Assembly: GCF_001456355.1 (NCBI RefSeq) | Contig: NZ_CP010271.1 | Span: 2,604,001 to 2,668,000 of the forward strand | Source: Mycobacteroides saopaulense | GTDB lineage: Bacteria; Actinomycetota; Actinomycetes; Mycobacteriales; Mycobacteriaceae | Direction of reading: 5' to 3' | DNA length: 64,000 nt | Part shown: positions 1 to 10,264 of the stretch, in pieces | Position numbering within the stretch: position 1 is the stretch's first letter | How the letters are laid out: every line of letters begins with the position of its first letter | Program-made: the position numbers and the translations under genes | The notes under the pieces: generated by a model | The model's database searches: none | Told to the model about the DNA's origin: nothing | The model's input: the letters and a program-made list of their open reading frames with translations, nothing else

Positions 1-2
1 GG

Positions 3-179
3 GTACACGGCACCGGTCTGCGGCCGGTGATCTCGGCGCTTACTCCCGACGAATTCGCCGAGTTCGAGCAGAAATACGCGGCACTGCTGCGGCACGCCTA
101 CCCGCGCACGGGTGATGTGACACCGTTCGGATTCCGCCGAATCTTCTGTGTGGCTTCCAAGCCCGATACGGGTCGATAG
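3..179 (+). CDS. C-terminal end of a class I SAM methyltransferase, trans-aconitate methyltransferase-like (5' truncated by window)
   Basis: Only the last 58 codons are present, reading in frame from base 3 to a TAG at 177-179. The residues fit the C-terminal end of the trans-aconitate 2-methyltransferase (Tam) type: an acidic helix (TPDEFAEFEQKYAALL), then YPRTGDVTPFGFRRIFCVA, resembling the family's closing strand with a pattern like FPFRRLFVVA. Tam methylates trans-aconitate using S-adenosylmethionine; the SAM-binding part lies outside the window, so this rests on weak C-terminal resemblance. Only 9 bases separate it from the TetR gene downstream, so the two are probably co-transcribed. 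Confidence 0.55.
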   Translation, partial: VHGTGLRPVISALTPDEFAEFEQKYAALLRHAYPRTGDVTPFGFRRIFCVASKPDTGR

Positions 180-188
180 ACTCAGCCG

Positions 189-908
189 GTGCCGGATACC
201 AATGCCCAGGAACGCTCACTGACCGGGCATGAGGCCCGTTGGGAACGGCACAACTCGGCTCGGCAGACCCGAATCGTGGAATCAGCCGTCGAATTGCTCG
301 ACGAAACGCCGCCCGGCACCGAGATTCCCGTGCAGTCGATCGCCAAGCGAGCCGGACTGGCCAAGTCGGTGGTGTACCGACAGTTCGAGGGACGCGAGGA
401 CCTGGACCGCCGAATCCGCTCGTATCTGCTGCAGGACTTCGACGCGACAATCTCCTCACAGCTGGACGTCAACCGGGGTTCGATCATCGATATCGCCACC
501 AGAACCATTCGGGCGGTTCTGGATTGGATGACCGACTACCCGCATCGTTATGAGTTCATGCGCTCCGGCGCCACCGACGAGGATCCCGGCGTCGACGCGA
601 TCAGCACAGTCAAACTCCGCATGGAGCAACGTGTCCGAGGCGTTCTGATCCCGATCACCGAGATGCTCGGGATCGATTACAGCCCGTTCGAGTCGGTTAC
701 CTATGCGGTGGTGACCATGGTCGAAGGTTCGCTGTCCCGATGGTTGCGCGAAGCCGAGCCCGTACGCAACCGCACCGAGATCGTCGAGGATCTCGCGAAC
801 TACGTCTGGTACGTGTTGGACGGAGCGGGTGGTTCGGTCGGCGTGTCGCTGGACCCGACGACCGAACTCGTGACCGCACTGGCCAAACTGTCAGGCGCCA
901 ACCGCTAG
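189..908 (+). CDS. TetR/AcrR-family transcriptional regulator
   Basis: A 239-residue DNA-binding regulator with a GTG start. The N-terminal helix-turn-helix lies at about residues 47-66 (QSIAKRAGLAKSVVYRQFEG), matching the TetR signature with Y-x-x-F in the recognition helix. The remaining helices form the usual ligand and dimer domain; the ligand is unknown. It starts 9 bases after the methyltransferase, leaving little room for its own promoter. Its 3' end overlaps the convergent diiron oxygenase gene by 18 bases. That oxygenase's promoter carries two palindromes, so this regulator may control it, which is inference. Confidence 0.9.
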   Translation: MPDTNAQERSLTGHEARWERHNSARQTRIVESAVELLDETPPGTEIPVQSIAKRAGLAKSVVYRQFEGREDLDRRIRSYLLQDFDATISSQLDVNRGSIIDIATRTIRAVLDWMTDYPHRYEFMRSGATDEDPGVDAISTVKLRMEQRVRGVLIPITEMLGIDYSPFESVTYAVVTMVEGSLSRWLREAEPVRNRTEIVEDLANYVWYVLDGAGGSVGVSLDPTTELVTALAKLSGANR

Positions 909-1904
909 CGGCGTGCCCGCGGGCGAACGATCCGGCTCGCTGCGGTACCGCGACGGACGACCGTCGATGTGCAGCACCTTCCACAGCGGGCGCACCCACC
1001 ACGGCCGCATTCCGATGTCCTCGGTGAGCTTGCGCATATCCCCGAAATACTCGGCAAGAGTGTGACGGGCATGCGCGCTGCGCCAGAAGGCCTGCTTGAA
1101 AACCTCACGCGGGATACCGAACTCGGCGGCGAAGCTCCGTGGCGGAATCATGATCTCGTTGGCCAGCAGCTTCATGACGACCGGGAACAGCAGGGTGCAC
1201 AGAGCGCGTTTGCGCGCGCTCATCAGCGGCATGTGTACGCGCAGGAATTCACCGGCGAAGGAGATGTGCCGCGCCTCTTCGGCGACGTGGATTTCCATCG
1301 TGCGCCGGACGGCCGGCGGCAGGTCGACGTCCTTGCGGATCAACGACTTCTGGTAATGGTCGATGGGCTCTTCACCGCCGAGGATGCCGATGAACAGGAC
1401 CACATGGGCCCAACCGCCCGCTACACCGATTATCGGTGACAGCCTGCGGAACCACTTGCGCATGCCCGGCACGTCGTCACCGATGCGGTTGACGAGCTCC
1501 TGGAACATCTGGATGTGGTTGCACTCCTCGGTCATCTCGTGGAGGCAGTAGCGGAACTCAGGCGAGCCGTTCGGCAGCTTCATGAGGTACTGCATCATGC
1601 CGCGGATCAGAATGCTCTCGAAGGCGAGTCCGACCTTGACGCTGTTGGCCAATCGCCAGCGGCCGATCTCGATTTGACGGTCGAGGGGCAGATCCCGGTA
1701 CCACTGGGTGGCGCCGAGGGTGTCCAGCTCGGGGTTCAGCACCCAGCGGGGGTCGTTGCGATCGATTTGATAATCGGGCGCATCCCAGTCGATGTCCGTG
1801 AAGGGATCGAAGTGCAGACGCACCGAGCCTTCGGACAGCGTGTGCAGTGTCTGCAGGTACTCCGCGTCGAAATCGCTCGGCCCGGGGACGGTGTAAAGCG
1901 GCAT
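891..1904 (-). CDS. AurF-family diiron oxygenase
   Basis: A 337-residue protein of the AurF (p-aminobenzoate N-oxygenase-like) family, whose members use a carboxylate-bridged diiron centre and O2, for example to oxidise amines. The ferritin-like ligand motifs are visible: E127-x-x-H130 in MTEECNHIQMF and E210-x-x-H213 in AEEARHISFA, with further candidates at E96 and H206. Mycobacterial members are mostly uncharacterised, so the substrate is unknown. The gene is monocistronic, convergent with the TetR gene and preceded by a promoter region with two TGGGA-type palindromes. Start is ATG; AGGAGGAAG lies just upstream on the coding strand. Confidence 0.87.
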   Translation of the reverse strand: MPLYTVPGPSDFDAEYLQTLHTLSEGSVRLHFDPFTDIDWDAPDYQIDRNDPRWVLNPELDTLGATQWYRDLPLDRQIEIGRWRLANSVKVGLAFESILIRGMMQYLMKLPNGSPEFRYCLHEMTEECNHIQMFQELVNRIGDDVPGMRKWFRRLSPIIGVAGGWAHVVLFIGILGGEEPIDHYQKSLIRKDVDLPPAVRRTMEIHVAEEARHISFAGEFLRVHMPLMSARKRALCTLLFPVVMKLLANEIMIPPRSFAAEFGIPREVFKQAFWRSAHARHTLAEYFGDMRKLTEDIGMRPWWVRPLWKVLHIDGRPSRYRSEPDRSPAGTPLAVGA

Positions 1905-1935
1905 TGCTTCCTCCTCGAATTGCCTACCAATTTAC

Positions 1936-1981
1936 TGGGACGCGGCATCCCACGCAACATCTGATGGGACCGAAAGTCCCA
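1936..1981. promoter_or_regulatory. Two operator-like palindromes upstream of the diiron oxygenase
   Basis: Two related inverted repeats lie 32-77 bases upstream of the oxygenase ATG (1904): TGGGA-cgcggca-TCCCA (1936-1952) and the longer TGGGAC-cgaaa-GTCCCA (1965-1981). Repeats of this size and spacing are typical of TetR- or GntR-family operators. The arms are seen directly; the regulator is inferred. Confidence 0.5.
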
Positions 1982-2083
1982 CAAATTTCATTACCGCAGG
2001 TGAGTAGGGAGACCCCAGCAGCGGACATGCTCGAATGCGCGTGCAAACGCTCTCTTCAGGGATGTTCAGGCACGCGCGGAGTG

Positions 2084-2902
2084 TCAGCGCAGAACCGCGT
2101 CCATCGCCGCACGCGGGGCCGCCTGCCCGGTGAACAGCTCCACCTGGGTGAACGCCTGGTTCAGCAGCATTTCCAGGCCACCGACCACCACCGCTCCCCG
2201 ACGCTGCGCCACGGCGGCCAGTTCGGTCGGCCACGGGTGATAGATGACGTCGAGAATCGCCGGAGCCGCGGCCAGGGACTGCGCGTAGGGAGCGGCCCCG
2301 TCTGCGGGAACCGTGCTGATCAACACCCCAGACGATCGGCACACCGAGGACAGCGCCGCATCGTCGAAACCAAGCACCGAGACCGGCAGGCCCAGCTGCT
2401 CGGCGAGTTCGACAACGCCCCGAGCTCGGCCCGCGTCACGCGCCACCACGGTGAGAGACTGCACACCCATGGCCGCGAGCGCCACGATCGCCGGACGGGC
2501 GGTCCCGCCGGCACCCACGATCACCGCCGGCTTCCCGCACGGGTCGATGCTCGCGCTCCGCAGTGCCCCGGACACCCCGTCGACATCGGTGTTGTCCGCA
2601 TGCCAGCCGTCACCGGCGTGCACCAGCGTGTTGGCGGCACCGATCGAACGGGCCCGCTCGGTGGCACTCGACGCGAACTCAAGGGCGGCGAACTTGCCCG
2701 GCATGGTTACCGAGAAGCCCACCCACTCGGGCCCGGCGCCGCCGACCACATGGGGCAGCTGCTCGGCCGTGCACTCGATGCGTTCGTAGGTCCAGGAGGC
2801 CAGACCCAACGCACGGTAGGCCGCCAGGTGCAGATCCGGTGAGCGCGAATGCCCGATCGGCGAGCCCAGCACCGCCGCGCGGCGAACGTCAGCTGCACTC
2901 AT
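2084..2902 (-). CDS. aroE: Shikimate dehydrogenase
   Basis: A 272-residue NADPH-dependent enzyme that reduces 3-dehydroshikimate to shikimate in the chorismate pathway. Key family residues are present: substrate-binding serines in GHSRSP (S19, S21), the catalytic lysine K70 in VTMPGK, N91, and the catalytic aspartate D106 in NTDVDG. The nucleotide-binding loop GAGGTARP follows at about 130-137. It is the last gene of an alaS-ruvX-mltG-aroE series on this strand, starting 18 bases after mltG. The same order occurs at Rv2552c-Rv2555c in M. tuberculosis (recollection). Confidence 0.96.
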   Translation of the reverse strand: MSAADVRRAAVLGSPIGHSRSPDLHLAAYRALGLASWTYERIECTAEQLPHVVGGAGPEWVGFSVTMPGKFAALEFASSATERARSIGAANTLVHAGDGWHADNTDVDGVSGALRSASIDPCGKPAVIVGAGGTARPAIVALAAMGVQSLTVVARDAGRARGVVELAEQLGLPVSVLGFDDAALSSVCRSSGVLISTVPADGAAPYAQSLAAAPAILDVIYHPWPTELAAVAQRRGAVVVGGLEMLLNQAFTQVELFTGQAAPRAAMDAVLR

Positions 2903-2920
2903 GCTCTTCGCCCGGGTGGC

Positions 2921-4207
2921 TCATCGCGCACTGTCCAGGATGCCGTTCTTCTTGGCCAGCTCGATATTTGCCAGGTGCTCGTTGTAGTCGGCGGTGAACA
3001 ACGTGGTGCCTTCGGCATCGATGGTGACGAAGTACAACCAATCCCCCGGCTCGGGATGCTCGGCGGCTCGCAATGCCTCCGGGCTCGGCGAACTGATCGG
3101 TGTGGCCGGAAGCCCCTGCGACACATAGGTGTTCCAGAGTGTCTTGCGCTCGCGGTCGTCGTCGGTGGTCGCGACTTCCTGCCGATCCAATGGGTAGTTC
3201 ACCGTGGAGTCGAATTCCAGCTTCTGATGCTTGGCGAGCCGGTTGTAGACCACCCGCGCCACCTTTGCGAAATCACGAGGTTTGGCCTCGCGCTGCAGCA
3301 GCGAGGCCACCACCAGCACCTCATACGGCGACAATCCGGCCGCGTCGGCGTTGAGCAGGCCGAGCTGCTGGTATTGCGCGCTGCTCTCCCGGATCAACGA
3401 GGCGAGAATCTGCTCCGGCTCGGCCATCGGGTCGAAGTCCCAGCGCCCGGCGGCGATCAATCCCTCGATGCGGCGGTGATCGTCTCGCACGGCGTTGACA
3501 CCGTTGGACGCCCAGTCCGGGACCGCCAGCTCGGCCTGCGACGCGGTCGTGGCGGCCTGACGTAGATCCGAGGCGGCCACACAATGCTTGTCGCCGTCGA
3601 GGTCCACACACGAGGCCCGGGCGATCAGGGTGAAGATGCCCTCGGTGACCGCGCCGTTGGCTACCGCGGAGACATCATCGAGCTGACGGCCCTCGGGGAT
3701 GACCAGCAGACCGACCCGGTTCTCCTGCTCCGCGAGACGGGCGACGGCCTCCTTACCGGGGATCTTGGTGCGCAGCTTGTAGAAACCTGGCTGGATCGCC
3801 GCGATGGCCTGATTGCCCTGCGCGGCATCGGTGAACGCGCTCGGGGTGGCCACCACACCCTCATCCTTCAGCCGCTGTCCGATGACCTTGGTGGTGTCGC
3901 CACGGTGCACCTCGAAAACGAAGTCCTTGACGCCGGACCCCGAGTAGTCGGTAACGGGAGCGTCAGCGCCGAACAGGCTGTCCCACAGCTTGGCTCCGCC
4001 GACGACCGCCGCGACCGTGATGATGACAACCAGCGCCAGGCCCAGCAGGCCCGCGTTACGCCGGCGACGCGCCGCTGCTCTGCGCCGAGCCCGTTCACGA
4101 CGAGTCTCACGCGGGCGGGGGCCAACAGCGACCGGCACGGCCCGGCGGCCGCCTCCCCAGTCGTCGTCCTGCTCCTGGCGATCGTCCCAATCGCGCCAGT
4201 CGCTCAA
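2921..4207 (-). CDS. mltG: Endolytic murein transglycosylase MltG (YceG-like)
   Basis: A 428-residue inner-membrane lytic transglycosylase that cleaves nascent glycan strands and helps set their length. An Arg-rich cytoplasmic N-terminus of about 50 residues precedes one membrane helix (about 53-72), a LysM-like region and the YceG domain. The conserved core is seen in ASLLQREAK, whose Glu fits the catalytic residue, followed by VVYNRL and [10 protein letters not shown]. Length is normal for actinobacteria, which often carry the long charged tail. Its ATG overlaps the ruvX stop by 4 bases, implying translational coupling. Confidence 0.94.
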   Translation of the reverse strand: MSDWRDWDDRQEQDDDWGGGRRAVPVAVGPRPRETRRERARRRAAARRRRNAGLLGLALVVIITVAAVVGGAKLWDSLFGADAPVTDYSGSGVKDFVFEVHRGDTTKVIGQRLKDEGVVATPSAFTDAAQGNQAIAAIQPGFYKLRTKIPGKEAVARLAEQENRVGLLVIPEGRQLDDVSAVANGAVTEGIFTLIARASCVDLDGDKHCVAASDLRQAATTASQAELAVPDWASNGVNAVRDDHRRIEGLIAAGRWDFDPMAEPEQILASLIRESSAQYQQLGLLNADAAGLSPYEVLVVASLLQREAKPRDFAKVARVVYNRLAKHQKLEFDSTVNYPLDRQEVATTDDDRERKTLWNTYVSQGLPATPISSPSPEALRAAEHPEPGDWLYFVTIDAEGTTLFTADYNEHLANIELAKKNGILDSAR

Positions 4208-4737
4208 CGCGAGCCCCCCTCACTGTCAGACGCTCTTCGTCCGAGAGCCTCATCACCGCCGCACCGGCGCCGCTGCTCAAGCCAATCCTGCAGAATGGCC
4301 ACCGCTGCCGCCTGGTCGATGATGCCGCGCTGCTGACGAGACCGTACTCCTGCTTCGCGCAAGGAACGCTGGGCGGTGGTGGTAGTGAAACGCTCGTCTA
4401 CTAAACGCACCGGCACCGGGGCGATACGTTCACCCAGTTCGCGGGCGAACCCGGCCGCGTCGCGTGCCGATGCCCCCGTGCCCTCACGCAGGTTGCGTGG
4501 CAGGCCGACGACGACCTCGACCACGCTCATCTCCTCGACCAGCTCGGCGATACGCCGGAAATCACTGTCTTCCTTGCTATCCCGCGCGACCGTCTCGACT
4601 GGTGTGGCAAGAATTCCGTCCGGGTCGCTCGACGCGACGCCGATCCTGACGGTACCCACATCCACGCCGAGACGACGCCCTCGGCCCGGGTCGTCGGGGC
4701 CTGGACGATCCGGGGAGGGAGCTGCGGTATCGGGCAC
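4204..4737 (-). CDS. ruvX: RuvX/YqgF RNase H-like resolvase or rRNA-processing nuclease
   Basis: A 177-residue RNase H-fold protein. RuvX is annotated as a putative Holliday-junction resolvase, but in several bacteria YqgF acts in 16S rRNA 3'-end maturation. The first strand [13 protein letters not shown] carries the catalytic Asp (D26), and [14 protein letters not shown] and the later VDERFTT match family motifs. The first 20 residues are Pro/Asp/Gly-rich and probably disordered. It lies 5 bases after alaS and overlaps mltG by 4 bases. Confidence 0.94.
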   Translation of the reverse strand: MPDTAAPSPDRPGPDDPGRGRRLGVDVGTVRIGVASSDPDGILATPVETVARDSKEDSDFRRIAELVEEMSVVEVVVGLPRNLREGTGASARDAAGFARELGERIAPVPVRLVDERFTTTTAQRSLREAGVRSRQQRGIIDQAAAVAILQDWLEQRRRCGGDEALGRRASDSEGGSR

Positions 4738-4742
4738 TCGGT

Positions 4743-7418
4743 TCAGGCCCGGCGGATCTGGTCACGCAACGCCTGCAGCGCCGCGTCGATGCCGGAGGGA
4801 TCCTTACCGGAACCCTGTGCCGTATCGGCCTTGCCTCCGCCCCGGCCGTCCACGGCCGGGCCGATCGCGGCCACCAGGTCGTTGGCGCGCAGCCCGGCGT
4901 CTTGGGCCGCCTGATTGACCGACACCACGAAGGGCACCGAGCCGTCGCCCGCGGCGATCAACGCGACGACGGCGGGATCGCTGCCGAGACGGCCGCGGAT
5001 GTCCCCCACCAGGCTGCGCAGATCGCCCGCACCCGTTCCGTCGGGTAGCCGGTGCGCCACCACCGTGGCGTTGCCGATGCGTTCCGCGTTGTCCACAAGT
5101 GTCGCGATCGAAGCCTTCACCGAAGCCAAACGCGTTTGTTCGAGCTCCTTTTCGGCCACCTTGAGCCGCTCCACCAGCGTGGCGACACGCCCGGGAACCT
5201 CGTCGGAGGGCACCTTCAAACTCGACGAGAGCGCCGCCATCAGCGCGCGTTCCTTCGACAGATAGCGGAACGCATCGAGTCCGACGTACGCCTCCACGCG
5301 ACGGACACCTGAGCCCACCGAGGATTCCCCCAGCAGAGTCACGGGGCCGATCTGTGAGGAATGCGCCACGTGGGTGCCACCACACAGCTCCAACGAGAAC
5401 GGTCCACCGATATCGACGACGCGCACTCGGTCGCCGTAGTTCTCGCCGAAGAGCGCCATCGCACCCATCGACTTGGCCTGGTCCAGATCGGTGACGAAGG
5501 TGTTGACGGGGTAGTTGGCCTCGACCGCCTTGTTGGCGACGTCCTCGACCTCTTGGCGCTGGGCGTCGGACAGCGCACCTTGCCAGCTGAAGTCGAAACG
5601 CAGGTATCCGGGACGGTTCAGCGATCCTGCCTGAACGGCGTTGGGGCCCAATACTTGCCGTAGCGCGGCATGCACCATATGGGTACCCGAGTGGCCCTGG
5701 GTCGCGCCGTGACGCCAGTGCGGATCCACCGAGGCGACCACTTGATCGCCCTCGACGAACTCACCGGATTCCACCGTCACCTTGTGCACGAACAGTGTTT
5801 TCGCGATCTTCTGAACATCGGAGACCTTTGCCTGCGAGGTGGCATTGGTCCCGTCTCCACGAATGGAACCGACGTCGGCGATCTGGCCACCCGACTCGGC
5901 GTACAGCGGGGTGCGATCCAGCACGATTTCGGCCTCGGCGCCCGCCGAGGCGACCGGTACCCGGGCACCATCGACAAAGATGCCCAGAATCCTTGCCGCC
6001 GAATCTAATTCGTCGAATCCGGTGAACTCCGTGGGGCCCGCGTCGACGAGTTCGCGATAGACCGTCAGGTCGGCATGGGCGTGCTTACGGGCGGCGGCGT
6101 CGGCCTTCGCGCGCTGCCGCTGCTCGTTCATCAGGCCCCGGAAGCCGTTCTCGTCCACCGAGAGTCCGGCCTCGGCGGCCATCTCCAGGGTGAGCTCGAT
6201 CGGGAAGCCGTACGTGTCGTGCAGCGTGAACGCGTCGGTGCCCGAAAGAGTGGTTTTGCCTGCCGTTTTGGTCTTGTCCGCGGCATCTTCGAACAACTTG
6301 GAGCCCGACGCCAGGGTGCGGTTGAAAGCGGTCTCCTCCGCTACCGCGATGCGGTTGATGCGCTCGAAATCGGTGACCAGCTCCGGGTATGACGGGCCCA
6401 TGGCGTCACGTACAACAGCCATCAGCTGGCCCATCATCGGCTGCTCGACGCCAAGGAGTTTGGTGGAACGGATGATCCTGCGTAGTAGGCGGCGCAACAC
6501 ATAGCCGCGGCCTTCGTTGCCGGGGCTCACCCCGTCGCCGATGATGATCGCCGCAGTACGCGCGTGGTCCGCGATGACGCGGTAGCGCACGTCGTCCTCG
6601 TGACTGCCTTGCCCGTACCCGCGCGGGGCAACCGCCGCCACGCAGTCGATGACGGGCCGCACCAGATCGGTCTCGTAGACGTTGTCGACGCCCTGCAGCA
6701 GACAGGCGATGCGCTCGACACCCATACCGGTGTCGATGTTCTTGCGCGGCAGCGGCCCAAGGATCTCGAAGTCAGACTTCGAGGTGCCTTCGCCGCGCTC
6801 GTTTTGCATGAACACGAGATTCCAGATCTCGATGTAGCGGTCCTCGTTGGCCTCCGGACCACCCTCGATGCCGTACTCGGGGCCGCGGTCGTAGTAGATC
6901 TCCGAACACGGGCCGCAAGGGCCGGGAATGCCCATGGACCAGTAGTTGTCGGCCATGCCGCGGCGCTGAATGCGATCCAGCGGCAGGTCGGCGACCTCAC
7001 GCCACAGTTCGATGGCCTCGTCGTCGTCGAGATAAACCGTGGCCCAGAGCTTTTCCGGATCGAAACCGTAGCCGCCCTCGGACACCGGGTTGGTCAGCAG
7101 CGTCCAGGCGAGGCGGATCGCTTCCTTCTTGAAGTAGTCACCGAAGGAGAAGTTTCCGGCCATCTGAAAGAAGGTGTTGTGCCGGGTGGTGATGCCCACC
7201 TCGTCGATGTCCGGGGTGCGAATGCATTTCTGGACACTGGTGGCCGTGTTGTACGGCGGCGTCCGCTGTCCCAGGAAGAAGGGCACGAACTGGACCATGC
7301 CGGCGTTGACGAACAGCAGGTTGGGGTCATCGAGGATCACCGAGGCGCTCGGTACCTCGGTGTGACCGGCCTTCACGAAGTGGTCCAGGAATCGCTTCCG
7401 GATCTCGTGTGTCTGCAT
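4743..7418 (-). CDS. alaS: Alanine-tRNA ligase
   Basis: AlaRS of 891 residues, charging tRNA-Ala. The class II core opens with the conserved [14 protein letters not shown] and the motif [13 protein letters not shown]. The editing domain carries [11 protein letters not shown], and the paired zinc-site CGGTHVAHS follows. A C-terminal coiled-coil and DHHA1-type domain ends the protein. The same frame stays open for 13 more codons (to 7457), but I start at the ATG at 7418 because the family begins with M-x-x-x-E-I-R and AAGGA sits 6 bases upstream. It heads the ruvX-mltG-aroE series. Confidence 0.97.
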   Translation of the reverse strand: MQTHEIRKRFLDHFVKAGHTEVPSASVILDDPNLLFVNAGMVQFVPFFLGQRTPPYNTATSVQKCIRTPDIDEVGITTRHNTFFQMAGNFSFGDYFKKEAIRLAWTLLTNPVSEGGYGFDPEKLWATVYLDDDEAIELWREVADLPLDRIQRRGMADNYWSMGIPGPCGPCSEIYYDRGPEYGIEGGPEANEDRYIEIWNLVFMQNERGEGTSKSDFEILGPLPRKNIDTGMGVERIACLLQGVDNVYETDLVRPVIDCVAAVAPRGYGQGSHEDDVRYRVIADHARTAAIIIGDGVSPGNEGRGYVLRRLLRRIIRSTKLLGVEQPMMGQLMAVVRDAMGPSYPELVTDFERINRIAVAEETAFNRTLASGSKLFEDAADKTKTAGKTTLSGTDAFTLHDTYGFPIELTLEMAAEAGLSVDENGFRGLMNEQRQRAKADAAARKHAHADLTVYRELVDAGPTEFTGFDELDSAARILGIFVDGARVPVASAGAEAEIVLDRTPLYAESGGQIADVGSIRGDGTNATSQAKVSDVQKIAKTLFVHKVTVESGEFVEGDQVVASVDPHWRHGATQGHSGTHMVHAALRQVLGPNAVQAGSLNRPGYLRFDFSWQGALSDAQRQEVEDVANKAVEANYPVNTFVTDLDQAKSMGAMALFGENYGDRVRVVDIGGPFSLELCGGTHVAHSSQIGPVTLLGESSVGSGVRRVEAYVGLDAFRYLSKERALMAALSSSLKVPSDEVPGRVATLVERLKVAEKELEQTRLASVKASIATLVDNAERIGNATVVAHRLPDGTGAGDLRSLVGDIRGRLGSDPAVVALIAAGDGSVPFVVSVNQAAQDAGLRANDLVAAIGPAVDGRGGGKADTAQGSGKDPSGIDAALQALRDQIRRA

Positions 7419-7591
7419 GTCGTCCTTGGGTGTAGCTGGGGAATCTGACCGGACCACCCTACCGGTGTGTCCGCCTACCGCCGGTATACGCCAAGGTCAG
7501 CCGGCACCGCCACCGAGTATCTACTTCGTCACAGGGCGCCGAGCTAACCGCAAACAGACTCCCGACACATATGAATGGCCGCAGGTAGCGA

Positions 7592-7613
7592 TCGCAGCAA
7601 TTGCGACTTTTTT
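7592..7613 (+). terminator. Terminator-like hairpin with T-tract, no matching gene
   Basis: TCGCA-gcaat-TGCGA is followed after one base by six T residues on the plus strand, the layout of a Rho-independent terminator. No plus-strand gene was found in the 226-base spacer between alaS and the secreted-protein gene, so it is either chance or the end of an unrecognised plus-strand RNA. The stem is only 5 bp. Confidence 0.3.
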
Positions 7614-7644
7614 CGTGCCCGCAGACTGTTGAACCGGCCGCCCG

Positions 7645-7968
7645 CTAGGGGGCCTCGGGCGCGTAGCGAATCGAGTTGTCAACGGCACCGCCGATGGGTG
7701 CGGTCGCCAATCCCGTGAACGGGCCGAGGAACGGGCTCAACAGAATGCCGGCGCCCGCCTCGGCGGCATTTCCGGCGGCACCGGCTCCGACATCGCGTCC
7801 GTACTGCTCCACCCACGGGTCAACCGGCGCGGGCGGCGGAGCCGGGTCTTCGAGAACGGGCTCGGGGCCGGGTTCGGGCTCCGGGTCCGCCCACGCCAGT
7901 GCCGGTGCTGTGATCACGGCCAGTGATGCCAGCAGTCCGCCCGCAGCCAAACGCATACCCAATGCCAT
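7645..7968 (-). CDS. Small secreted Pro/Glu-rich protein of unknown function
   Basis: A 107-residue protein not recognised beyond its architecture. An N-terminal Sec-type signal peptide (about 1-27, cleavage likely after ALAWA) leads to a Pro/Glu/Asp segment (DPEPEPGPEP and on to about residue 50), then a Gly/Ala-rich hydrophobic stretch with alternating small residues. Such small exported Pro-rich proteins are common in mycobacteria. It sits 26 bases after rarA on the same strand. A second in-frame ATG at residue 5 (7956) is an equally possible start. Confidence 0.72.
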   Translation of the reverse strand: MALGMRLAAGGLLASLAVITAPALAWADPEPEPGPEPVLEDPAPPPAPVDPWVEQYGRDVGAGAAGNAAEAGAGILLSPFLGPFTGLATAPIGGAVDNSIRYAPEAP

Positions 7969-7994
7969 GTCGTCCAGTATGCCGACTGTGTGGG

Positions 7995-9335
7995 TCAGCG
8001 CGTGATCCCGCGCCGGATGATGGCGCGCAGCTTGTCCAGTCGCGATCCGATCTCGCGTTCGTTGCCGTGATCGGTGGGCTGGTAGTAGTCGGCGCCCACC
8101 AACTCGTCCGGCGGGTACTGCTGAGCCACCACACCGTCGCGGTCGTTGTGCGGATAGACGTAGCCGACGGCGTTGCCGAGTTTGGCGGCCCCGCTGTAGT
8201 GCCCGTCGCGCAGATGGGGCGGAACCAGCCCGGCCTTGCCCTCACGGATGTCGCCCATCGCCGCACCCAACGCAGCCGGGACCGCCCCCGATTTCGGCGC
8301 GGTCGCCAGGTGGATGGTGGCGTGGGTGAGGGTCAGCTGCGCCTCCGGCATGCCGATGAGTTGCACCGTCTGCGCCGCCGCCACGGCCAGGGGTAGCGCG
8401 GTGGGGTCGGCCATCCCGACGTCCTCGCTGGCCAGAATCATCAGCCGCCGGGCGATGAAACGCGGATCCTCCCCCGCGGTCAGCATGCGCGCCAGGTAGT
8501 GCAATGCGGCGTCCACGTCCGAGCCACGGATCGACTTGATGAAGGCACTCACCACGTCGTAGTGCTGGTCGCCGTCGCGGTCGTAGCGCACTGCGGCTCG
8601 ATCCACCGACTGCTCGACCACCTCCACGGTGACCGTCTGACCAGCCTCTGCGGCGACCTCCAGGGCGGTCAGCGCCCGCCGCGCGTCGCCGGCGGCGAGT
8701 TGCACCAGCAGGCTCAGCGCTTCGGGGTCGACGGCCACTGCCCCACCGAGCCCGCGTTCATCGGCGACAGCCCGGGTGAGCACCTCGCGAATATCGTTGT
8801 CGGCCAACGGTTGCAGCTGCAAGATCAGTGAGCGCGAAAGTAGCGGCGCCACCACGGAGAAGGAGGGGTTCTCGGTGGTGGCGGCCACCAACAACACCAC
8901 GCGGTTTTCCACGGCGGCCAGCAACGCGTCCTGCTGCGTCTTGGAGAACCGGTGCACCTCGTCGATGAACAACACCGTCTGCTGGCCGTGATAAGCGAGG
9001 GCGGTGCGGGAGTTTTCTATGACGGCCCGCACCTCTTTGACTCCGGCGGACAGCGCCGACAACGCCTCGAACCTGCGGCCGGTGGCCCCCGAAATCAACG
9101 ATGCGAGAGTTGTTTTCCCGGTGCCCGGCGGTCCGTACAAGATGACCGAGGCCGCCCCGGAGCCGTCGACCAGACGACGCAACGGGGACCCTTGCTTGAG
9201 CAGGTGCCCCTGCCCCACCACCTCATCGAGAGCCGCGGGGCGCATCCGGACGGCAAGCGGCGCGTTGGGCGGCACCCCCGGGTCCGTGGGGGCACCGAAA
9301 TCGCCCCCGGGCACGTCGAACAGGCTGTCTGACAC
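7995..9335 (-). CDS. rarA: Replication-associated recombination protein A (RarA/MgsA AAA+ ATPase)
   Basis: A 446-residue AAA+ ATPase related to clamp-loader subunits and RuvB that acts at stalled replication forks. Walker A is [11 protein letters not shown] (from about residue 68) and Walker B is LFIDEVHRF (about 122-130). The sensor region [10 protein letters not shown] and the C-terminal tetramerisation domain (DVGMADP, then VYPHN and a QQY/L-P motif) follow. Orthologue of Rv2559c by recollection. Start is GTG at 9335, 31 bases after the DUF3097 gene. Confidence 0.95.
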   Translation of the reverse strand: MSDSLFDVPGGDFGAPTDPGVPPNAPLAVRMRPAALDEVVGQGHLLKQGSPLRRLVDGSGAASVILYGPPGTGKTTLASLISGATGRRFEALSALSAGVKEVRAVIENSRTALAYHGQQTVLFIDEVHRFSKTQQDALLAAVENRVVLLVAATTENPSFSVVAPLLSRSLILQLQPLADNDIREVLTRAVADERGLGGAVAVDPEALSLLVQLAAGDARRALTALEVAAEAGQTVTVEVVEQSVDRAAVRYDRDGDQHYDVVSAFIKSIRGSDVDAALHYLARMLTAGEDPRFIARRLMILASEDVGMADPTALPLAVAAAQTVQLIGMPEAQLTLTHATIHLATAPKSGAVPAALGAAMGDIREGKAGLVPPHLRDGHYSGAAKLGNAVGYVYPHNDRDGVVAQQYPPDELVGADYYQPTDHGNEREIGSRLDKLRAIIRRGITR

Positions 9336-9366
9336 GTCTCAGGCTTACCACGTCGGGCCGACGGGT

Positions 9367-10209
9367 TCAGCCCGCCGGTTGCGTGACGAAATCGATGAGT
9401 TCCTCCACACGGCCGATCAGGGCCGGTTCCAGGTCGGTCCAGGTGCGCACCTTCCCCCGGATTCGGCGCCAGGCCTCTGCGATCTCGGTTTGGCTGCCGT
9501 GCGGCCAGCCGAGCGCCTGGCAGATGCCGTGCTTCCATTCGATGTCCCGCGGCACGGTGGGCCAGGCGTGCAGGCCGATCCGCTCGGGCTTCACCGCCTG
9601 CCAGATGTCGACGAACGGGTGCCCGACCACCAAGGTGTGTGCGCCGTAGGGGCCCTTCTGCACTGTTTCGGCGATACGCGACTCCTTCGATCCCTTCACC
9701 AGGTGATCGACCAGTACCCCGAGCCGGCGGCCCGGGCCGGGCTGGAATTCCTTCACGATGGCCGCCAAGTCGTCCACCCCGCCCAGGTACTCCACGACGA
9801 CGCCTTCCACACGCAGATCGTGGCCCCACACCTGTTCGACGAGTTCGGCGTCGTGGCGGCCTTCCACATAGATTCGGCTGGCCAGCGCGGTGCGTGCCTT
9901 GAGGCCGTGCACCGCAACCGATCCCGAAGCGCTCCGGGTCACCTTGGTGGGTGTGTGCCGCAGCGGTTCTTTGAGAATGACCGGCTTGCCGTCGATGAGG
10001 TACCCGGGGCCGACGGGGAACCCGCGAACTCGGCCGTGTCGATCCTCCAGATCCATCCGCCCGTACTCGATGCGCACCACGGCGCCCACGAATCCCGTCT
10101 GGGCGTCCTCGACGACCGTGCCCACGGTCGCGGCAACCTCGGTCGATTGCACACGTCGCGGGGCGTGCGGGTTGTTGGAGAGGACGTCGGATCCATAACG
10201 GTCAGCCAC
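9367..10209 (-). CDS. DUF3097 family protein, possibly with a TOPRIM-like segment
   Basis: A 280-residue actinobacterial protein of the DUF3097 family with no established function. In the middle, RIYVEGRHDAELVEQVWG resembles the first acidic strand-loop of TOPRIM folds (EG-x-x-D), and a later VLVDHLVKGSKE could supply the D-x-D-like element, although it reads DHL. The N-terminal third is rich in beta-type sequence. It is followed 31 bases later by rarA on the same strand, suggesting a DNA-maintenance role; that is inference from context and a weak motif. GTG start. Confidence 0.75.
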   Translation of the reverse strand: MADRYGSDVLSNNPHAPRRVQSTEVAATVGTVVEDAQTGFVGAVVRIEYGRMDLEDRHGRVRGFPVGPGYLIDGKPVILKEPLRHTPTKVTRSASGSVAVHGLKARTALASRIYVEGRHDAELVEQVWGHDLRVEGVVVEYLGGVDDLAAIVKEFQPGPGRRLGVLVDHLVKGSKESRIAETVQKGPYGAHTLVVGHPFVDIWQAVKPERIGLHAWPTVPRDIEWKHGICQALGWPHGSQTEIAEAWRRIRGKVRTWTDLEPALIGRVEELIDFVTQPAG

Positions 10210-10264
10210 CCGGCGATCGTAGGAATGCGTCCATGTCCCATCGCGTTGCGACGCGCCCGCGTGA

